Positions 1-8,519 of a stretch of 64,000 bases of DNA are shown here, piece after piece; position 1 is the stretch's first letter, and each line of letters begins with the position of its first letter. Origin of the DNA: Pseudovibrio exalbescens (GTDB lineage Bacteria; Pseudomonadota; Alphaproteobacteria; Rhizobiales; Stappiaceae). Position numbers and translations under genes: made by a program. The notes beneath the pieces were generated by a model. It saw only the letters and a program-made list of their open reading frames with translations. It did not search any database and was not told the DNA's origin. Location of the stretch: contig NZ_JAQZAJ010000002.1 of NCBI RefSeq assembly GCF_028737195.1, positions 248,001 through 312,000 of the forward strand, given 5' to 3'.

Positions 1-269
1 TTTGCCATGGAGTCAATAAGGGAGAAAAATTTGAAATTTCAATAGCTTGAAAAATGGCCTACCCTGAATAACCGAGGAATTATTTTTTTTGAATCCTGTG
101 AATACGTGAAGAGCTCGTTGTGCAATCCAGAGTTCCAAGATCATTTCGTGAGAGATGTTCCACGAATTTCCATCTGTTGATCGATTTTGCTTTGCGGGTA
201 TGAATTTCATGCCGACTCAACGAATGGGCGAGTTATCCTGAAGTCATTCACGACCGTGGGGATTACAAT

Positions 270-1115
270 ATGGGAAACCAGGCTAACGTGTTTCATTTAC
301 ACATGATTTCGGATTCAACAGGCGAAACTTTGATGACTGTTGTCCGCGCTGTGACCGCCCAGTTTGAAAACACTAGGCCGATTGAGCACGTTTATCCGCT
401 CATTCGGCAGGAACGGCAGCTCGATCGTGTCATTTCCGAAATAGAGAGTGCTCCCGGCATCGTGCTTTACACCTTGGTAGAGCCCAAATTCGCCGACCAG
501 TTGGAGCGGGCCTGCCAGAGAATTGGCACGCCTTGCGTAAATGTCCTGCGGCCGGTCCATAACGTCTTCAGCTCTTTCCTCAACGTGGACATTTCTCCGC
601 GCGTTGGCGGCCAACACGCGCTGGACGATGAATATTTCGAGCGAATGGAAGCGCTGAATTACACCATGTTGCACGACGATGGTCAGATCAAAGAGGATCT
701 GGAGCTGGCGGACGTGGTTCTTGTGGGTGTCAGCCGCACTTCAAAGACCCCTACCTGTATTTATCTCGCAAACAGAGGCATCAAGGCTGCGAATGTTCCT
801 CTCGTTCCCGAAATAAAGCCGCCACGGCAGCTCATGAAGCTGAGAAAACCGCTGGTTGTCGGGCTTACAGCCAGCGCGGAGCGCATTCGCGACATCCGCC
901 AAAACAGAGTTCTCTCCACAATTTCTTCAACGGATGATGACAGCTATATCGACAGGAAACTCATAGCTCAGGAAATCATTCGCGCCAAGAAACTGTGTAA
1001 GGAGCAAGGCTGGCCGCTGATTGATGTCACGCGCCGTTCCATTGAAGAAACTGCCGCTGAAATCATGAGCTTGCTGCGTGAGCATAAAGGTCATGATCGA
1101 CATTATGCGCCCTGA
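270..1115 (+). CDS. Pyruvate, phosphate dikinase regulatory protein (kinase/pyrophosphorylase, DUF299)
   Basis: Bifunctional enzyme that switches pyruvate phosphate dikinase (or PEP synthase) off by ADP-dependent Thr phosphorylation and on by Pi-dependent dephosphorylation, a cytosolic control at the PEP/pyruvate node. The sequence shows the family N-terminus HMISDSTGET (residues 11-20) and the P-loop GVSRTSKT (residues 153-160). At 281 aa it has the usual length. The ATG is preceded by GGGGA about 6 bases upstream. The gene heads a same-strand run with maf, aroE, coaE and dnaQ, with 52 bases to maf. The target (PPDK or PEP synthase) cannot be told from sequence; PPDK is usual in alphaproteobacteria. 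The AT-rich 269 bases upstream hold no convincing gene and probably carry the promoter. Confidence 0.93.
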   Translation: MGNQANVFHLHMISDSTGETLMTVVRAVTAQFENTRPIEHVYPLIRQERQLDRVISEIESAPGIVLYTLVEPKFADQLERACQRIGTPCVNVLRPVHNVFSSFLNVDISPRVGGQHALDDEYFERMEALNYTMLHDDGQIKEDLELADVVLVGVSRTSKTPTCIYLANRGIKAANVPLVPEIKPPRQLMKLRKPLVVGLTASAERIRDIRQNRVLSTISSTDDDSYIDRKLIAQEIIRAKKLCKEQGWPLIDVTRRSIEETAAEIMSLLREHKGHDRHYAP

Positions 1116-1167
1116 TCGCTATCTAAGGAAAAACCGAAGACCCATTGAGCCAAACCTCAGGTGACAG

Positions 1168-1764
1168 ATGACCGATTTGATCCTCGCGAGCGGTAGTGCG
1201 GTGCGTGCCACGCTTTTGAAAAACGCCGGCCTTTCCTTTGATGTTGATCCGGCAAAGGTTGATGAACGCGCCCTTGAAGAACCCATGCTGGAAAGCGGTG
1301 CTTCACCAACGCAGATCGCTGCAGAACTGGCACGTGCAAAGTCCTGTGAGGTTTCCTCTCGCCGTCCCGGCGCTCTTGTCATCGGGGCAGACCAGATTCT
1401 GGACTTTGAAGGAAAGCGCCTGACAAAACCAGCTGATCTTGAAGCGGCTCGTGCACAGCTTGCCGCGTTCTCGGGCAAGAGCCACAGCCTCCATTCTGCC
1501 GTTTGCATCTCACGAGATGGAGAAGTTGTCTGGGAGGACCTGTCCACTGCCACTTTAAGCGTTCGACACCTGTCAGACGCTTTCCTGGATGACTACATCG
1601 CCCGCGCAGGCGAACCAATCCTGTCGAGCGTTGGCGCCTATCAGTTGGAGTCCCTCGGCGTTCAGCTTTTTGACCGCATCGACGGCGATTACTTTACTGT
1701 CCTCGGCCTGCCTTTGCTGCCGGTACTCAATTTCCTGCGCGAACAGGGAAGCCTCTTGAAATGA
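1168..1764 (+). CDS. maf: Maf-like nucleotide pyrophosphatase (YceF-type)
   Basis: Nucleoside triphosphate pyrophosphatase of the Maf fold, thought to remove non-canonical or methylated nucleotides. The N-terminal signature LILASGSAVRATLL (residues 4-17) and GADQ (residues 73-76) mark the family. The SVRHLSDAFLDDY stretch resembles E. coli YceF (m7GTP pyrophosphatase) more than YhdE, so the substrate is more likely m7GTP than dTTP; that is inference from a remembered likeness. It is 198 aa, normal length. Its stop overlaps the aroE start by four bases (ATGA), implying translational coupling. Confidence 0.88.
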   Translation: MTDLILASGSAVRATLLKNAGLSFDVDPAKVDERALEEPMLESGASPTQIAAELARAKSCEVSSRRPGALVIGADQILDFEGKRLTKPADLEAARAQLAAFSGKSHSLHSAVCISRDGEVVWEDLSTATLSVRHLSDAFLDDYIARAGEPILSSVGAYQLESLGVQLFDRIDGDYFTVLGLPLLPVLNFLREQGSLLK

Positions 1765-2594
1765 GGAAGGCTGCAGTCACCGGGCATCCGATCAAACATT
1801 CGCGTTCCCCCCTCATTCACGGCTTCTGGCTGAAGACCTACGGCATTGAAGGCGAATATGGGCGTGTTGATTTGCCTCCAGAAAATGCCCTCTCCTTCCT
1901 TCAAAATTTGAAGGAAAACGGACTGGTCGGCGTCAACGTCACCATTCCAAACAAGGAAACCGCGCTTGAGGCGGCAGAAATCCTTGATGGTGCGGCAAGG
2001 CAGATCGGTGCCGTCAACACGCTCTGGCTAGATGATGAGGGACGCCTGAATGGCTCCAACACCGATGCCCTTGGTTTTCTCGGAAATCTGGACCAGCGCG
2101 CGCCGGGGTGGGATGACCGCAAGGGCAAGGCCGTTGTTCTGGGTGCCGGTGGTGCCGCCCGTGCAATCCTGTGGGCTTTGCAACACCGAGGTTATCAAGA
2201 GATCCTCTTGCTAAACCGAACACTGGAAAAAGCTGAAGGATTACAAAGCCATTTTGGCGAACCGGTCCGCTGCGAACTGTGGGAAAGTCGTTCAAAAGCT
2301 CTGGAACGCTGTGATCTTCTTGTGAATACAACCGCGCTAGGCATGGCGGGGCAGCGCCCCTTGGAAATCGAACTAAACCTCCTTCCCTCAACTGCGGTGG
2401 TCACAGACATCGTCTACACGCCGTTGATGACAGACCTTCTCGTTGCTGCGAAAGCGCGGGGCAATCGCGTGGTCGATGGCCTTGGCATGTTGCTTCACCA
2501 GGCAGTTCCCGGATTTGAAAAATGGTTCGGCAAGCGCCCGGAAGTGACAGAGGAGCTGCGTGAGGTCATTTTGAAGGACATGGGGCTGCTCTGA
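1761..2594 (+). CDS. aroE: Shikimate dehydrogenase (NADP+)
   Basis: Reduces 3-dehydroshikimate to shikimate in the aromatic amino acid pathway. Visible are the shikimate-binding GHPIKHSRSP (residues 8-17), catalytic Lys65 in VTIPNKE, catalytic Asp102 in SNTDALG, the nucleotide loop GAGGAARAI, NRT for NADP preference, and DGLGMLLHQA near the C-terminus. 277 aa is standard. It overlaps maf by 4 bp and coaE by 1 base (TGATG), so maf-aroE-coaE are tightly coupled. The product feeds the chorismate used by the trp genes elsewhere in the window. Confidence 0.96.
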   Translation: MRKAAVTGHPIKHSRSPLIHGFWLKTYGIEGEYGRVDLPPENALSFLQNLKENGLVGVNVTIPNKETALEAAEILDGAARQIGAVNTLWLDDEGRLNGSNTDALGFLGNLDQRAPGWDDRKGKAVVLGAGGAARAILWALQHRGYQEILLLNRTLEKAEGLQSHFGEPVRCELWESRSKALERCDLLVNTTALGMAGQRPLEIELNLLPSTAVVTDIVYTPLMTDLLVAAKARGNRVVDGLGMLLHQAVPGFEKWFGKRPEVTEELREVILKDMGLL

Positions 2595-3181
2595 TGATCG
2601 TACTCGGCCTCACCGGCTCCATAGGCATGGGAAAATCCACCACGGCAAAGATGTTTGCTGAGGCGGGTGCGGCCGTTTATGACGCAGATGCAGCTGTTCA
2701 TCGTCTTTATTCTGGGCGCGCCGTTGCGCCGGTAGAACAGGCGTTTCCTGGCGTTTCCAAAAACGGCGTCATTGACCGGGCTGCTTTGGGCAAGATTGTC
2801 TTGTCCGACAAGGCGGCAATGGCTCAGCTAGAGGCCATCGTGCACCCTTTGGTGCATGAAGAAGAGCTTGCCTTCTTGCAGCGCGCCCGTGAGGAGCGTC
2901 GCCGCGTTGCCGTGTTGGATATCCCGCTCCTGCTTGAAAAATGGGTCCCGGACCGGGTTCGCGCTGTCTGCGTGGTCTCTGCCAGCGCTGAAGTTCAGCG
3001 CCAGCGCGTCCTTGATAGACCGGGGATGAGCGAGGAAAAGTTCCAGTCTATCCTTGCAAAGCAGATGCCCGATGCGGACAAAAGGAAACGCGCTCATTTC
3101 ATCGTTGATAGCGGGCGAGGATTGGAGACCGCACGTTTTGATGTCTCCAAGGTAATGAACACGTTGGCCTACATGGCCTGA
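2594..3181 (+). CDS. coaE: Dephospho-CoA kinase
   Basis: Phosphorylates the ribose 3'-OH of dephospho-CoA, the last step of coenzyme A synthesis. The Walker A loop GSIGMGKST spans residues 8-16, followed by DADAAVHRLY (CoA-binding Asp) and LDIPLLLE. 195 aa is typical. The start codon shares a base with the aroE stop (TGATG). Fourteen bases separate it from dnaQ; aroE-coaE-dnaQ order is common in alphaproteobacteria. Confidence 0.95.
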   Translation: MIVLGLTGSIGMGKSTTAKMFAEAGAAVYDADAAVHRLYSGRAVAPVEQAFPGVSKNGVIDRAALGKIVLSDKAAMAQLEAIVHPLVHEEELAFLQRAREERRRVAVLDIPLLLEKWVPDRVRAVCVVSASAEVQRQRVLDRPGMSEEKFQSILAKQMPDADKRKRAHFIVDSGRGLETARFDVSKVMNTLAYMA

Positions 3182-3195
3182 ACTGGATCAGACGT

Positions 3196-3900
3196 ATGCG
3201 CGAAATATCTTTCGATACCGAAACGACCGGCCTTAATCCTCTTGATGGCGACCGCTTGGTGGAGATTGGCGGCGTGGAGCTGATCAACTTTATTCCAACC
3301 GGGCGCGTTTATCACGTCTACATCAACCCGGAACGGGACATGCCGGAAGGGGCTTTCCGGGTCCATGGGCTCTCAGAAGAGTTTCTTTCCGACAAACCCA
3401 AATTTGCAGAGATCGCTCAGGAGTTTCTCGACTTTGTGGGGGATGGCCGTCTGGTCATCCATAACGCTCCTTTCGACATGGGCTTCATCAACATGGAGCT
3501 GGGACGTTGCGGGTTGCCCAACATCCCGAACGAGCAGGTGCTGGATACGCTCACCATGGCGCGGCGAAAGTACCCAACCGGGTCTGCCTCGCTGGATGCG
3601 CTCTGTTCCCGCTTCGGTATCGACAACTCCAAGCGAACCAAGCACGGTGCGCTGCTCGATGCTGAGCTCTTGGCTGAGGTTTATCTGGAGCTTAATGGCG
3701 GCAAACAGCGCGACCTGATCCTTTCGGACGAGGATGACCAATACGAAGGTGAAGACGGCGGTGGCCCGCGCCAGCGCAAACCGGCAAAGCAGCGATCTGC
3801 CCCACTGGTTCATATGCCCACTGAAGCTGAGCTAAAAGCCCACGCGGACTTTCTGGCAGGCATGAAGGGCGAACCCATGTGGAATAAGTATCTGAAGTGA
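3196..3900 (+). CDS. dnaQ: DNA polymerase III epsilon subunit, 3'-5' proofreading exonuclease
   Basis: DEDDh exonuclease that proofreads for the replicative polymerase. ExoI is FDTETTG with Asp7 and Glu9, ExoII is HNAPFDMGFIN, and ExoIII has the His and Asp of HGALLDAELL. 234 aa. The last ~60 residues are acidic then basic and lead to the conserved tail that binds the alpha subunit. It is the last gene of the operon starting at 270 and is followed by a hairpin terminator. In many relatives secB and fxsA follow dnaQ; here a convergent dehydrogenase follows. Confidence 0.95.
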   Translation: MREISFDTETTGLNPLDGDRLVEIGGVELINFIPTGRVYHVYINPERDMPEGAFRVHGLSEEFLSDKPKFAEIAQEFLDFVGDGRLVIHNAPFDMGFINMELGRCGLPNIPNEQVLDTLTMARRKYPTGSASLDALCSRFGIDNSKRTKHGALLDAELLAEVYLELNGGKQRDLILSDEDDQYEGEDGGGPRQRKPAKQRSAPLVHMPTEAELKAHADFLAGMKGEPMWNKYLK

Positions 3901-3903
3901 GAC

Positions 3904-3930
3904 CAAAAACGGCCGCTCGAAAGCGGCCGG
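3904..3930. terminator. Bidirectional intrinsic terminator between dnaQ and hydroxyacid dehydrogenase
   Basis: Perfect 8-bp stem CGGCCGCT/AGCGGCCG (3910-3917 and 3922-3929) with a CGAA loop. On the minus strand it is followed by five T, so it serves the dehydrogenase gene best; the plus side has only GTTCTTC. Confidence 0.8.
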
Positions 3931-3937
3931 TTCTTCA

Positions 3938-4924
3938 TCACAGCATGGAAGGCAGCACCCGGTCAGGCGGACGGTGGCCGTCCATGAACGCTTTGATGTT
4001 GATAATCACCTTTTCACCCATGTCGATACGGCCCTCGATGGTCGCTGAGCCCATATGAGGCATCAGCAGCACCTTGTCAGACTTGGCAAGACGCGGGTTC
4101 ACTGCGGGCTCATGCTCGAAAACATCAAGGCCAGCGCCGGCCAGTTCTCCGGCTTCAATCTGACGGATCAGCGCGTTCTCGTCGACAATCTCGCCGCGCG
4201 CTGTGTTGACCAGATAAGCTTCCGGTTTCATCAGCTTCAGGCGGCGCGCTGAAAGCAGGTGATAAGTGCCAGGCGTGTGCGGACAGTGGATTGTAATCAC
4301 GTCCATGCGCGCCAGCATCTGGTCCAGGCTTTCCCAGTAGGTGGCCTCCAGCCGCTCTTCCACGTCCAGAGGTTCGCGAATACGGTTGTGGTAGTGGATG
4401 GACATGCCAAACGCCTTAGCGCGCCGGGCAACAGCCTGACCAATGCGGCCCATGCCGATGATACCGAGGCGCTTGCCCCAGATCCGGTGACCCAGCATCC
4501 ACTGCGGCGACCAGCCCTCCCACTCCTTGTTCTCGATCTTCTTGATGCCTTCCATAAGGCGGCGTGGCACTGCAAGTATCAGCGCCATGGTCATGTCGGC
4601 GGTGTCTTCGGTCATCACGCCTGTGGTGTTTGTCACCGCAATGCCGCGATTATTTGCCGTCACAACATCAATGTTGTCGACACCATTGCCAAAATTCGCA
4701 ATCATTTTCAGGTTGGGTCCCGCCTGCGCCAGAATGGACGCATCGATGCGGTCGGTGACCGTTGGCACCAGGACATCGGCGGTCTTCACAGCCTCAACCA
4801 GTTCCGCCTGGCTAAAGGGCGTGTCTGTCTCATTCAGCCGCGTATCGAACAGCTCGCGCATGCGCGTCTCAACAACATCAGGAAGCTTACGCGTAACCAC
4901 CACAACGGGCTTCTTTTTGGGCAT
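3938..4924 (-). CDS. D-isomer 2-hydroxyacid dehydrogenase (glyoxylate/hydroxypyruvate reductase-like)
   Basis: NAD(P)H-dependent reductase of 2-oxoacids, most likely glyoxylate and hydroxypyruvate. It shows the Rossmann motif GIIGMGRIGQAVARR, the catalytic Arg in NTARGEIVDE, Glu in FEHEP, and the catalytic His in PHMGSATIEGR. 328 aa is normal for the GRHPR/glyoxylate reductase group. It stands alone between two terminators and is divergent from the SH3 gene, with 244 bases between. Substrate cannot be fixed from sequence. Confidence 0.88.
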   Translation of the reverse strand: MPKKKPVVVVTRKLPDVVETRMRELFDTRLNETDTPFSQAELVEAVKTADVLVPTVTDRIDASILAQAGPNLKMIANFGNGVDNIDVVTANNRGIAVTNTTGVMTEDTADMTMALILAVPRRLMEGIKKIENKEWEGWSPQWMLGHRIWGKRLGIIGMGRIGQAVARRAKAFGMSIHYHNRIREPLDVEERLEATYWESLDQMLARMDVITIHCPHTPGTYHLLSARRLKLMKPEAYLVNTARGEIVDENALIRQIEAGELAGAGLDVFEHEPAVNPRLAKSDKVLLMPHMGSATIEGRIDMGEKVIINIKAFMDGHRPPDRVLPSML

Positions 4925-5168
4925 GATCCCCGCCTTCTGAAATTAATTGAGAGTTTGTTAACTCTACGATGTCCACCATAGGCTACTGGAAATCCGTAGC
5001 CCCCACCTGTTTTCATAAGCAGATGGCCCGTGTAAAACAAGTGTTGTCAATCAAGCCTGTTTACTCTAGCAGCCGCTTAGTGATTTTGTAGCATGAGTAG
5101 AATGATACTTCAGTCTCACTCATACAACCCAAACGCCAAACTCCTTGTTGGAAAGTCCCGATAAAGCC

Positions 5169-5708
5169 ATGCCAAATAACAGATTCCGAGCTGTTCGTCT
5201 TTTCTTGAGTACCCTCATGATCGCGGCGTCACTGGGTTCTGTCTCTGCCCCCGTTCTTGCACAGTCTTCAGGCACCGGTGCAAGCGGCTTGCCGATCCCC
5301 CGTTACGTCAGCATCAAGTCCGACCGCGTCAATGTGCGTGTGGGTCCAAGCCGCGACCACGACATTGCCTGGTCGTTTGTGAAGAGTCGGGTGCCGGTGG
5401 AAATCATTCAGGAGTTTGAGAACTGGCGCCGTATTCGCGATTGGGAAGGCAACACGGGCTGGGTGTTCAGGACACTGCTGTCCGGCTACCGTTCAGCGCT
5501 TGTAACGCCATGGGCCGAAAAGTCTGAAACGACTCCGCTGCGCGCAAGCCCCGGTCCAAACGAGCGCATCATCGCTTACATGGAGCCGCTGGTGTTGGCA
5601 GGTGTTCTGGAATGTGAGGATGGCTATTGCCGCATCTCCGGGAAAGACTTTGAGGGCTGGGTGGATCAAACCCGCCTGTTCGGCGTCTATCCCGACGAAG
5701 ACCTCTAA
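5169..5708 (+). CDS. Exported protein with two bacterial SH3 domains
   Basis: Secreted or periplasmic protein probably binding cell wall or a partner; no enzyme motif. A signal peptide is clear: basic start, hydrophobic core, and PVLA-QS at about residue 31. Two SH3 repeats follow (about residues 45-110 and 115-175); the first has the typical SDRVNVRVGPSRDHDIAW and GWVFRTLLSG. I chose the ATG at 5169 over an in-frame TTG at 5145 because it puts the signal peptide at the N-terminus. 179 aa. Such SH3_4 proteins are widespread, uncharacterised and conserved in alphaproteobacteria. Confidence 0.82.
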   Translation: MPNNRFRAVRLFLSTLMIAASLGSVSAPVLAQSSGTGASGLPIPRYVSIKSDRVNVRVGPSRDHDIAWSFVKSRVPVEIIQEFENWRRIRDWEGNTGWVFRTLLSGYRSALVTPWAEKSETTPLRASPGPNERIIAYMEPLVLAGVLECEDGYCRISGKDFEGWVDQTRLFGVYPDEDL

Positions 5709-5726
5709 AAAACGACGGTATCAATC

Positions 5727-5766
5727 AAAAAAGCGGCCTCTCGAGATGATCGAAAGGCCGCTTTTT
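5727..5766. terminator. Bidirectional terminator between SH3 gene and fabI
   Basis: Arms at 5728-5739 and 5755-5766 (AAAAAGCGGCCT/AGGCCGCTTTTT) form a 12-bp stem with a 15-base loop that holds a small TCGA/TCGA pair. Both strands end in a T run. Confidence 0.9.
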
Positions 5767-5796
5767 CATGTTGAATGCTAAGGATGTTGGGCCCAA

Positions 5797-6603
5797 TCAG
5801 GCCTTGTCGAGCGTCTTCAGGCTTTCAAGGCGTGGCATGGACATGATGTTGTAGCCAGCGTCCACGAAATGAACTTCACCGGTTACGCCACCTGACAGAT
5901 CGGAAAGCAGGTACAGGCCAGAGCCGCCCAGCTGATCAGAGGTTACCGAGGCCTTCAGCGGGGAGTTGACCTGCTGGAAGTTGTACATCATGCGTGCATC
6001 GCCAATGCCTGCGCCTGCAAGTGTTCTCACAGGGCCAGCAGAAAGCGCATTCACCCGGATGCCCTTCTCACCATAGTCGAACGCCAGATAGCGTACAGAG
6101 GCTTCCAGAGCTGCTTTGGCCACACCCATGACGTTGTAGTTCGGCTGCACGCGGGTTGCGCCGCCATAGGTCAGGGTCAGCATGGAACCGCCGTTGGTCA
6201 TCAGCTCTGCTGCGCGCTTGGCAACTTCAGTGAAAGAGAAGCAGGAGATGACCATTGTGCGGGAGAAGTTCTCGCGCGTGGTATCGCCGTACTTGCCTTT
6301 CAGCTCGTTCTTGTCAGAGAACGCAATGGCATGCACGAGGAAGTCGATGGAACCCCATTCTTCCTTCAGGCGGTCAAACACCGCATCAACAGTGGCAATG
6401 TCTTCCACATCACATGGAAGCACCAGATCAGCGCCAACACTCTCGGCAAGCGGCTTCACGCGCTTTCCAAAGGCATCGCCCTGATAGGTAAAGGCCAATT
6501 CAGCGCCCGCATCAGCAAGCGCTTTCGCAATGCTCCAGCCAATTGAATGGTCGTTTGCAATGCCCATCACAAGACCACGCTTGCCCTGCATCAGCTTGCT
6601 CAT
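5797..6603 (-). CDS. fabI: Enoyl-[acyl-carrier-protein] reductase (NADH), FabI
   Basis: Last reductive step of type II fatty acid elongation. SDR fold with GIANDHSIGW nucleotide loop (residues 14-23), Tyr156 and Lys163 in the Y-x6-K arrangement (YNVMGVAK), and SAGPVRTLA. 268 aa. The start is supported by AGGAG seven bases upstream. It is the third gene of fabA-fabB-fabI. Its Shine-Dalgarno lies inside an 11-bp inverted repeat (separate entry). Classical triclosan/isoniazid-type target family. Confidence 0.95.
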   Translation of the reverse strand: MSKLMQGKRGLVMGIANDHSIGWSIAKALADAGAELAFTYQGDAFGKRVKPLAESVGADLVLPCDVEDIATVDAVFDRLKEEWGSIDFLVHAIAFSDKNELKGKYGDTTRENFSRTMVISCFSFTEVAKRAAELMTNGGSMLTLTYGGATRVQPNYNVMGVAKAALEASVRYLAFDYGEKGIRVNALSAGPVRTLAGAGIGDARMMYNFQQVNSPLKASVTSDQLGGSGLYLLSDLSGGVTGEVHFVDAGYNIMSMPRLESLKTLDKA

Positions 6604-6657
6604 ATGAAACTCCTGTTGTCGGAGCGGGTTGGAGTTTCATAAGGTCCAACCCGTTCC
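6603..6657 (-). promoter_or_regulatory. Candidate RNA structure hiding the fabI ribosome binding site
   Basis: In the fabB-fabI spacer two inverted repeats interlock. One pairs 6621-6633 with 6645-6657 (12 of 13 pairs in the mRNA sense). The second pairs 6603-6613 with 6631-6641 (11 of 11) and covers the fabI SD (AGGAG) up to the A of AUG. The second upstream arm lies mainly in the loop of the first hairpin, so the two could be alternatives or stack as an H-type pseudoknot. Function is inference. Confidence 0.5.
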
Positions 6658-6665
6658 CAATAAGA

Positions 6666-7883
6666 CTAGTCGGTGTATCGCTTGAACACGACGGAAGCGT
6701 TGGTGCCGCCGAAGCCAAAGCCGTTGGACAGAACGCAGTTCAGTCCGGCATTGTCCTTGCGCTCACGAACGATTGGCATGTCAGCAAATTCTGGATCCAG
6801 CTCTTCGATGTGCGCAGAAGCGGCAATGAAGTCGCCCTTCATCATCAGCAGCGAATAGATTGCTTCCTGAACGCCAGCAGCACCCAAAGAGTGACCGGTC
6901 AGCGCTTTGGTCGCGGAGATTGGTGGGATCTTTTCACCAAACACTTCGCGGATCGCTTCGATTTCCTTGATGTCGCCCACTGGAGTGGAGGTCGCGTGCG
7001 GGTTGATGTAGTCGATCTCGCAGTCGAGGCCTTCCATGGCAAGACGCATGCAGCGTGCAGCGCCCTCACCGCTCGGAGCCACCATGTCGTAGCCGTCAGA
7101 GGTCTGGCCGTAGCCAACAACTTCAGCGTAGATGGTCGCGCCGCGGGCCTTTGCGTGTTCCAGCTCTTCCAGAACCAGCACGCCTGCGCCACCAGCGATC
7201 ACGAACCCGTCGCGGTTCTTGTCGTATGGGCGGGAAGCGCTCTCTGGGGTTTCGTTGTAGTTGCTGGACATGGCGCCCATGGCGTCGAACATGTTGGACA
7301 GTGTCCAGTCCAGTTCCTCGCCGCCACCGGCAAACACGATGTCCTGCTTGCCCCACTGGATCAGCTCAGCCGCGTTACCAATACAGATGTTGGTGGTCGC
7401 GCATGCTGCGGAGATGGAGTAGTTCACGCCGTGGATCTTGAATGGCGTAGCCAGTGTCGCAGAGTTGGTGGAGCTCATTGCCTTCGGCACGGCGGTTGGT
7501 CCAATGCGGCGTGGGCCTTTGGCGCGGGTAATGTCCGCAGCCTCCACAATCGCCGGGGTGGATGGACCACCAGACCCCATGATGAGGCCGGTACGTTCAT
7601 TGCTCACCAGATCTTCAGAGAGCTTGGCGTCTTCAATCGCCTGCTCCATGGCAATGTAGTTCCATGCGGCGCCTGCACCCATGAAGCGGGTTGTGCGGCG
7701 GCCAAGCGCTTCAAAAGGGTCCACCTTTGGGGCACCGTGAACCTGACACTTGAAGCCAAGATCTGCATATTCCTGAGCACGAACGATGCCGGATTTACCA
7801 TCGTAAAGGCTCTGCTGCACTTCAGCTGCATTATCACCAATAGAAGAGACAATACCGATACCGGTAACGACCACACGCCTCAT
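6666..7883 (-). CDS. fabB: Beta-ketoacyl-ACP synthase I
   Basis: Condensing enzyme that elongates the cis-3-decenoyl-ACP made by FabA, so needed for unsaturated fatty acids. The nucleophile is Cys161 in SAACATTN; the two catalytic His lie in [11 protein letters not shown] and GHSLGAAG, and the glycine-rich [11 protein letters not shown] is near the C-terminus. 405 aa is the FabB length. GGGAG sits upstream of the start. It lies between fabA (120-base spacer with a hairpin) and fabI (62-base spacer), all on the minus strand. Confidence 0.95.
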   Translation of the reverse strand: MRRVVVTGIGIVSSIGDNAAEVQQSLYDGKSGIVRAQEYADLGFKCQVHGAPKVDPFEALGRRTTRFMGAGAAWNYIAMEQAIEDAKLSEDLVSNERTGLIMGSGGPSTPAIVEAADITRAKGPRRIGPTAVPKAMSSTNSATLATPFKIHGVNYSISAACATTNICIGNAAELIQWGKQDIVFAGGGEELDWTLSNMFDAMGAMSSNYNETPESASRPYDKNRDGFVIAGGAGVLVLEELEHAKARGATIYAEVVGYGQTSDGYDMVAPSGEGAARCMRLAMEGLDCEIDYINPHATSTPVGDIKEIEAIREVFGEKIPPISATKALTGHSLGAAGVQEAIYSLLMMKGDFIAASAHIEELDPEFADMPIVRERKDNAGLNCVLSNGFGFGGTNASVVFKRYTD

Positions 7884-7948
7884 GAAGGACTCCCGTGGTT
7901 AAAACACGACGAGGCGCTCAAGGGCGCCCATCGATCACTGCACATGAC

Positions 7949-7970
7949 AGAGGCCTGTTTTCAGGCCTCT
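7949..7970. other. Perfect hairpin in fabA-fabB spacer
   Basis: AGAGGCCTG/CAGGCCTCT, 9 bp with a four-base loop. In the direction of fab transcription it is followed by TGTCATG, with no T run, so it is not a standard terminator. It may be a processing or mRNA stability element that sets the fabA:fabB ratio (inference). Confidence 0.55.
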
Positions 7971-8003
7971 TATTGTTCTCGTAGCTACCTTGCAAAGGAA
8001 GGT

Positions 8004-8519
8004 TTACTTGGCGTCGTCCTGGAACAGACCAACGCGCAGATCTTTGGCAACGTAGATTTTTTCACCGTCAGCCTTAACCCAGCCATCCGCAATGGCGAGC
8101 TTCAGCTTGGAGCGCATGACGCGCTTCAGGTCTACACCATACTCGATCTTCTTAACTTCTGGTGTGATCTGACCGGTAAATTTGATCTCGCCAACCGAAA
8201 GAGCACGGCCGCGGCCTGGCTCACCCAGCCAGCCGAGGAAGAAACCGGTCATCTGCCACAAAGCGTCAAGGCCCAGGCAGCCTGGCATTACCGGGTCACC
8301 TTTGAAGTGACACTCGAAGAACCAGAGGTCAGGCTTGATTTCCAGTTCGGCGCGGATCAGGCCCTTGCCGTATTCGCCACCTTCCTCGGAGATCTCGGAG
8401 ATCCGATCGAACATGAGCATTGGAGGCAGAGGCAACTGGGCATTGCCCGCGCCAAACAGCTCTCCACGTCCGCATTTCAGTAGGTCTTCGTAGTCGAAGC
8501 TCGAACGCCCTGTATGCAT
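8004..8519 (-). CDS. fabA: 3-hydroxydecanoyl-ACP dehydratase/isomerase
   Basis: Dehydrates 3-hydroxydecanoyl-ACP and isomerises trans-2 to cis-3-decenoyl-ACP, which starts anaerobic-type unsaturated fatty acid synthesis. Hot-dog fold with catalytic His71 ([13 protein letters not shown]) and Asp85 (LGLDALWQM). 171 aa equals the family norm. The start is preceded by GGGAATGGG. First gene of fabA-fabB-fabI, divergent from irr, an arrangement I recall from rhizobia and relatives. A palindrome at 8581-8596 lies 62-77 bases upstream of its start. Confidence 0.96.
   Translation of the reverse strand: MHTGRSSFDYEDLLKCGRGELFGAGNAQLPLPPMLMFDRISEISEEGGEYGKGLIRAELEIKPDLWFFECHFKGDPVMPGCLGLDALWQMTGFFLGWLGEPGRGRALSVGEIKFTGQITPEVKKIEYGVDLKRVMRSKLKLAIADGWVKADGEKIYVAKDLRVGLFQDDAK

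Noticed and set aside
13-210. Minus-strand frame of 65 codons at the window start
   Set aside because: No RBS, no recognisable features, AT-rich intergenic composition.
6543-8483. Very long plus-strand open frame (646 codons)
   Set aside because: Exact shadow of fabI/fabB/fabA on the opposite strand; no family features or RBS.
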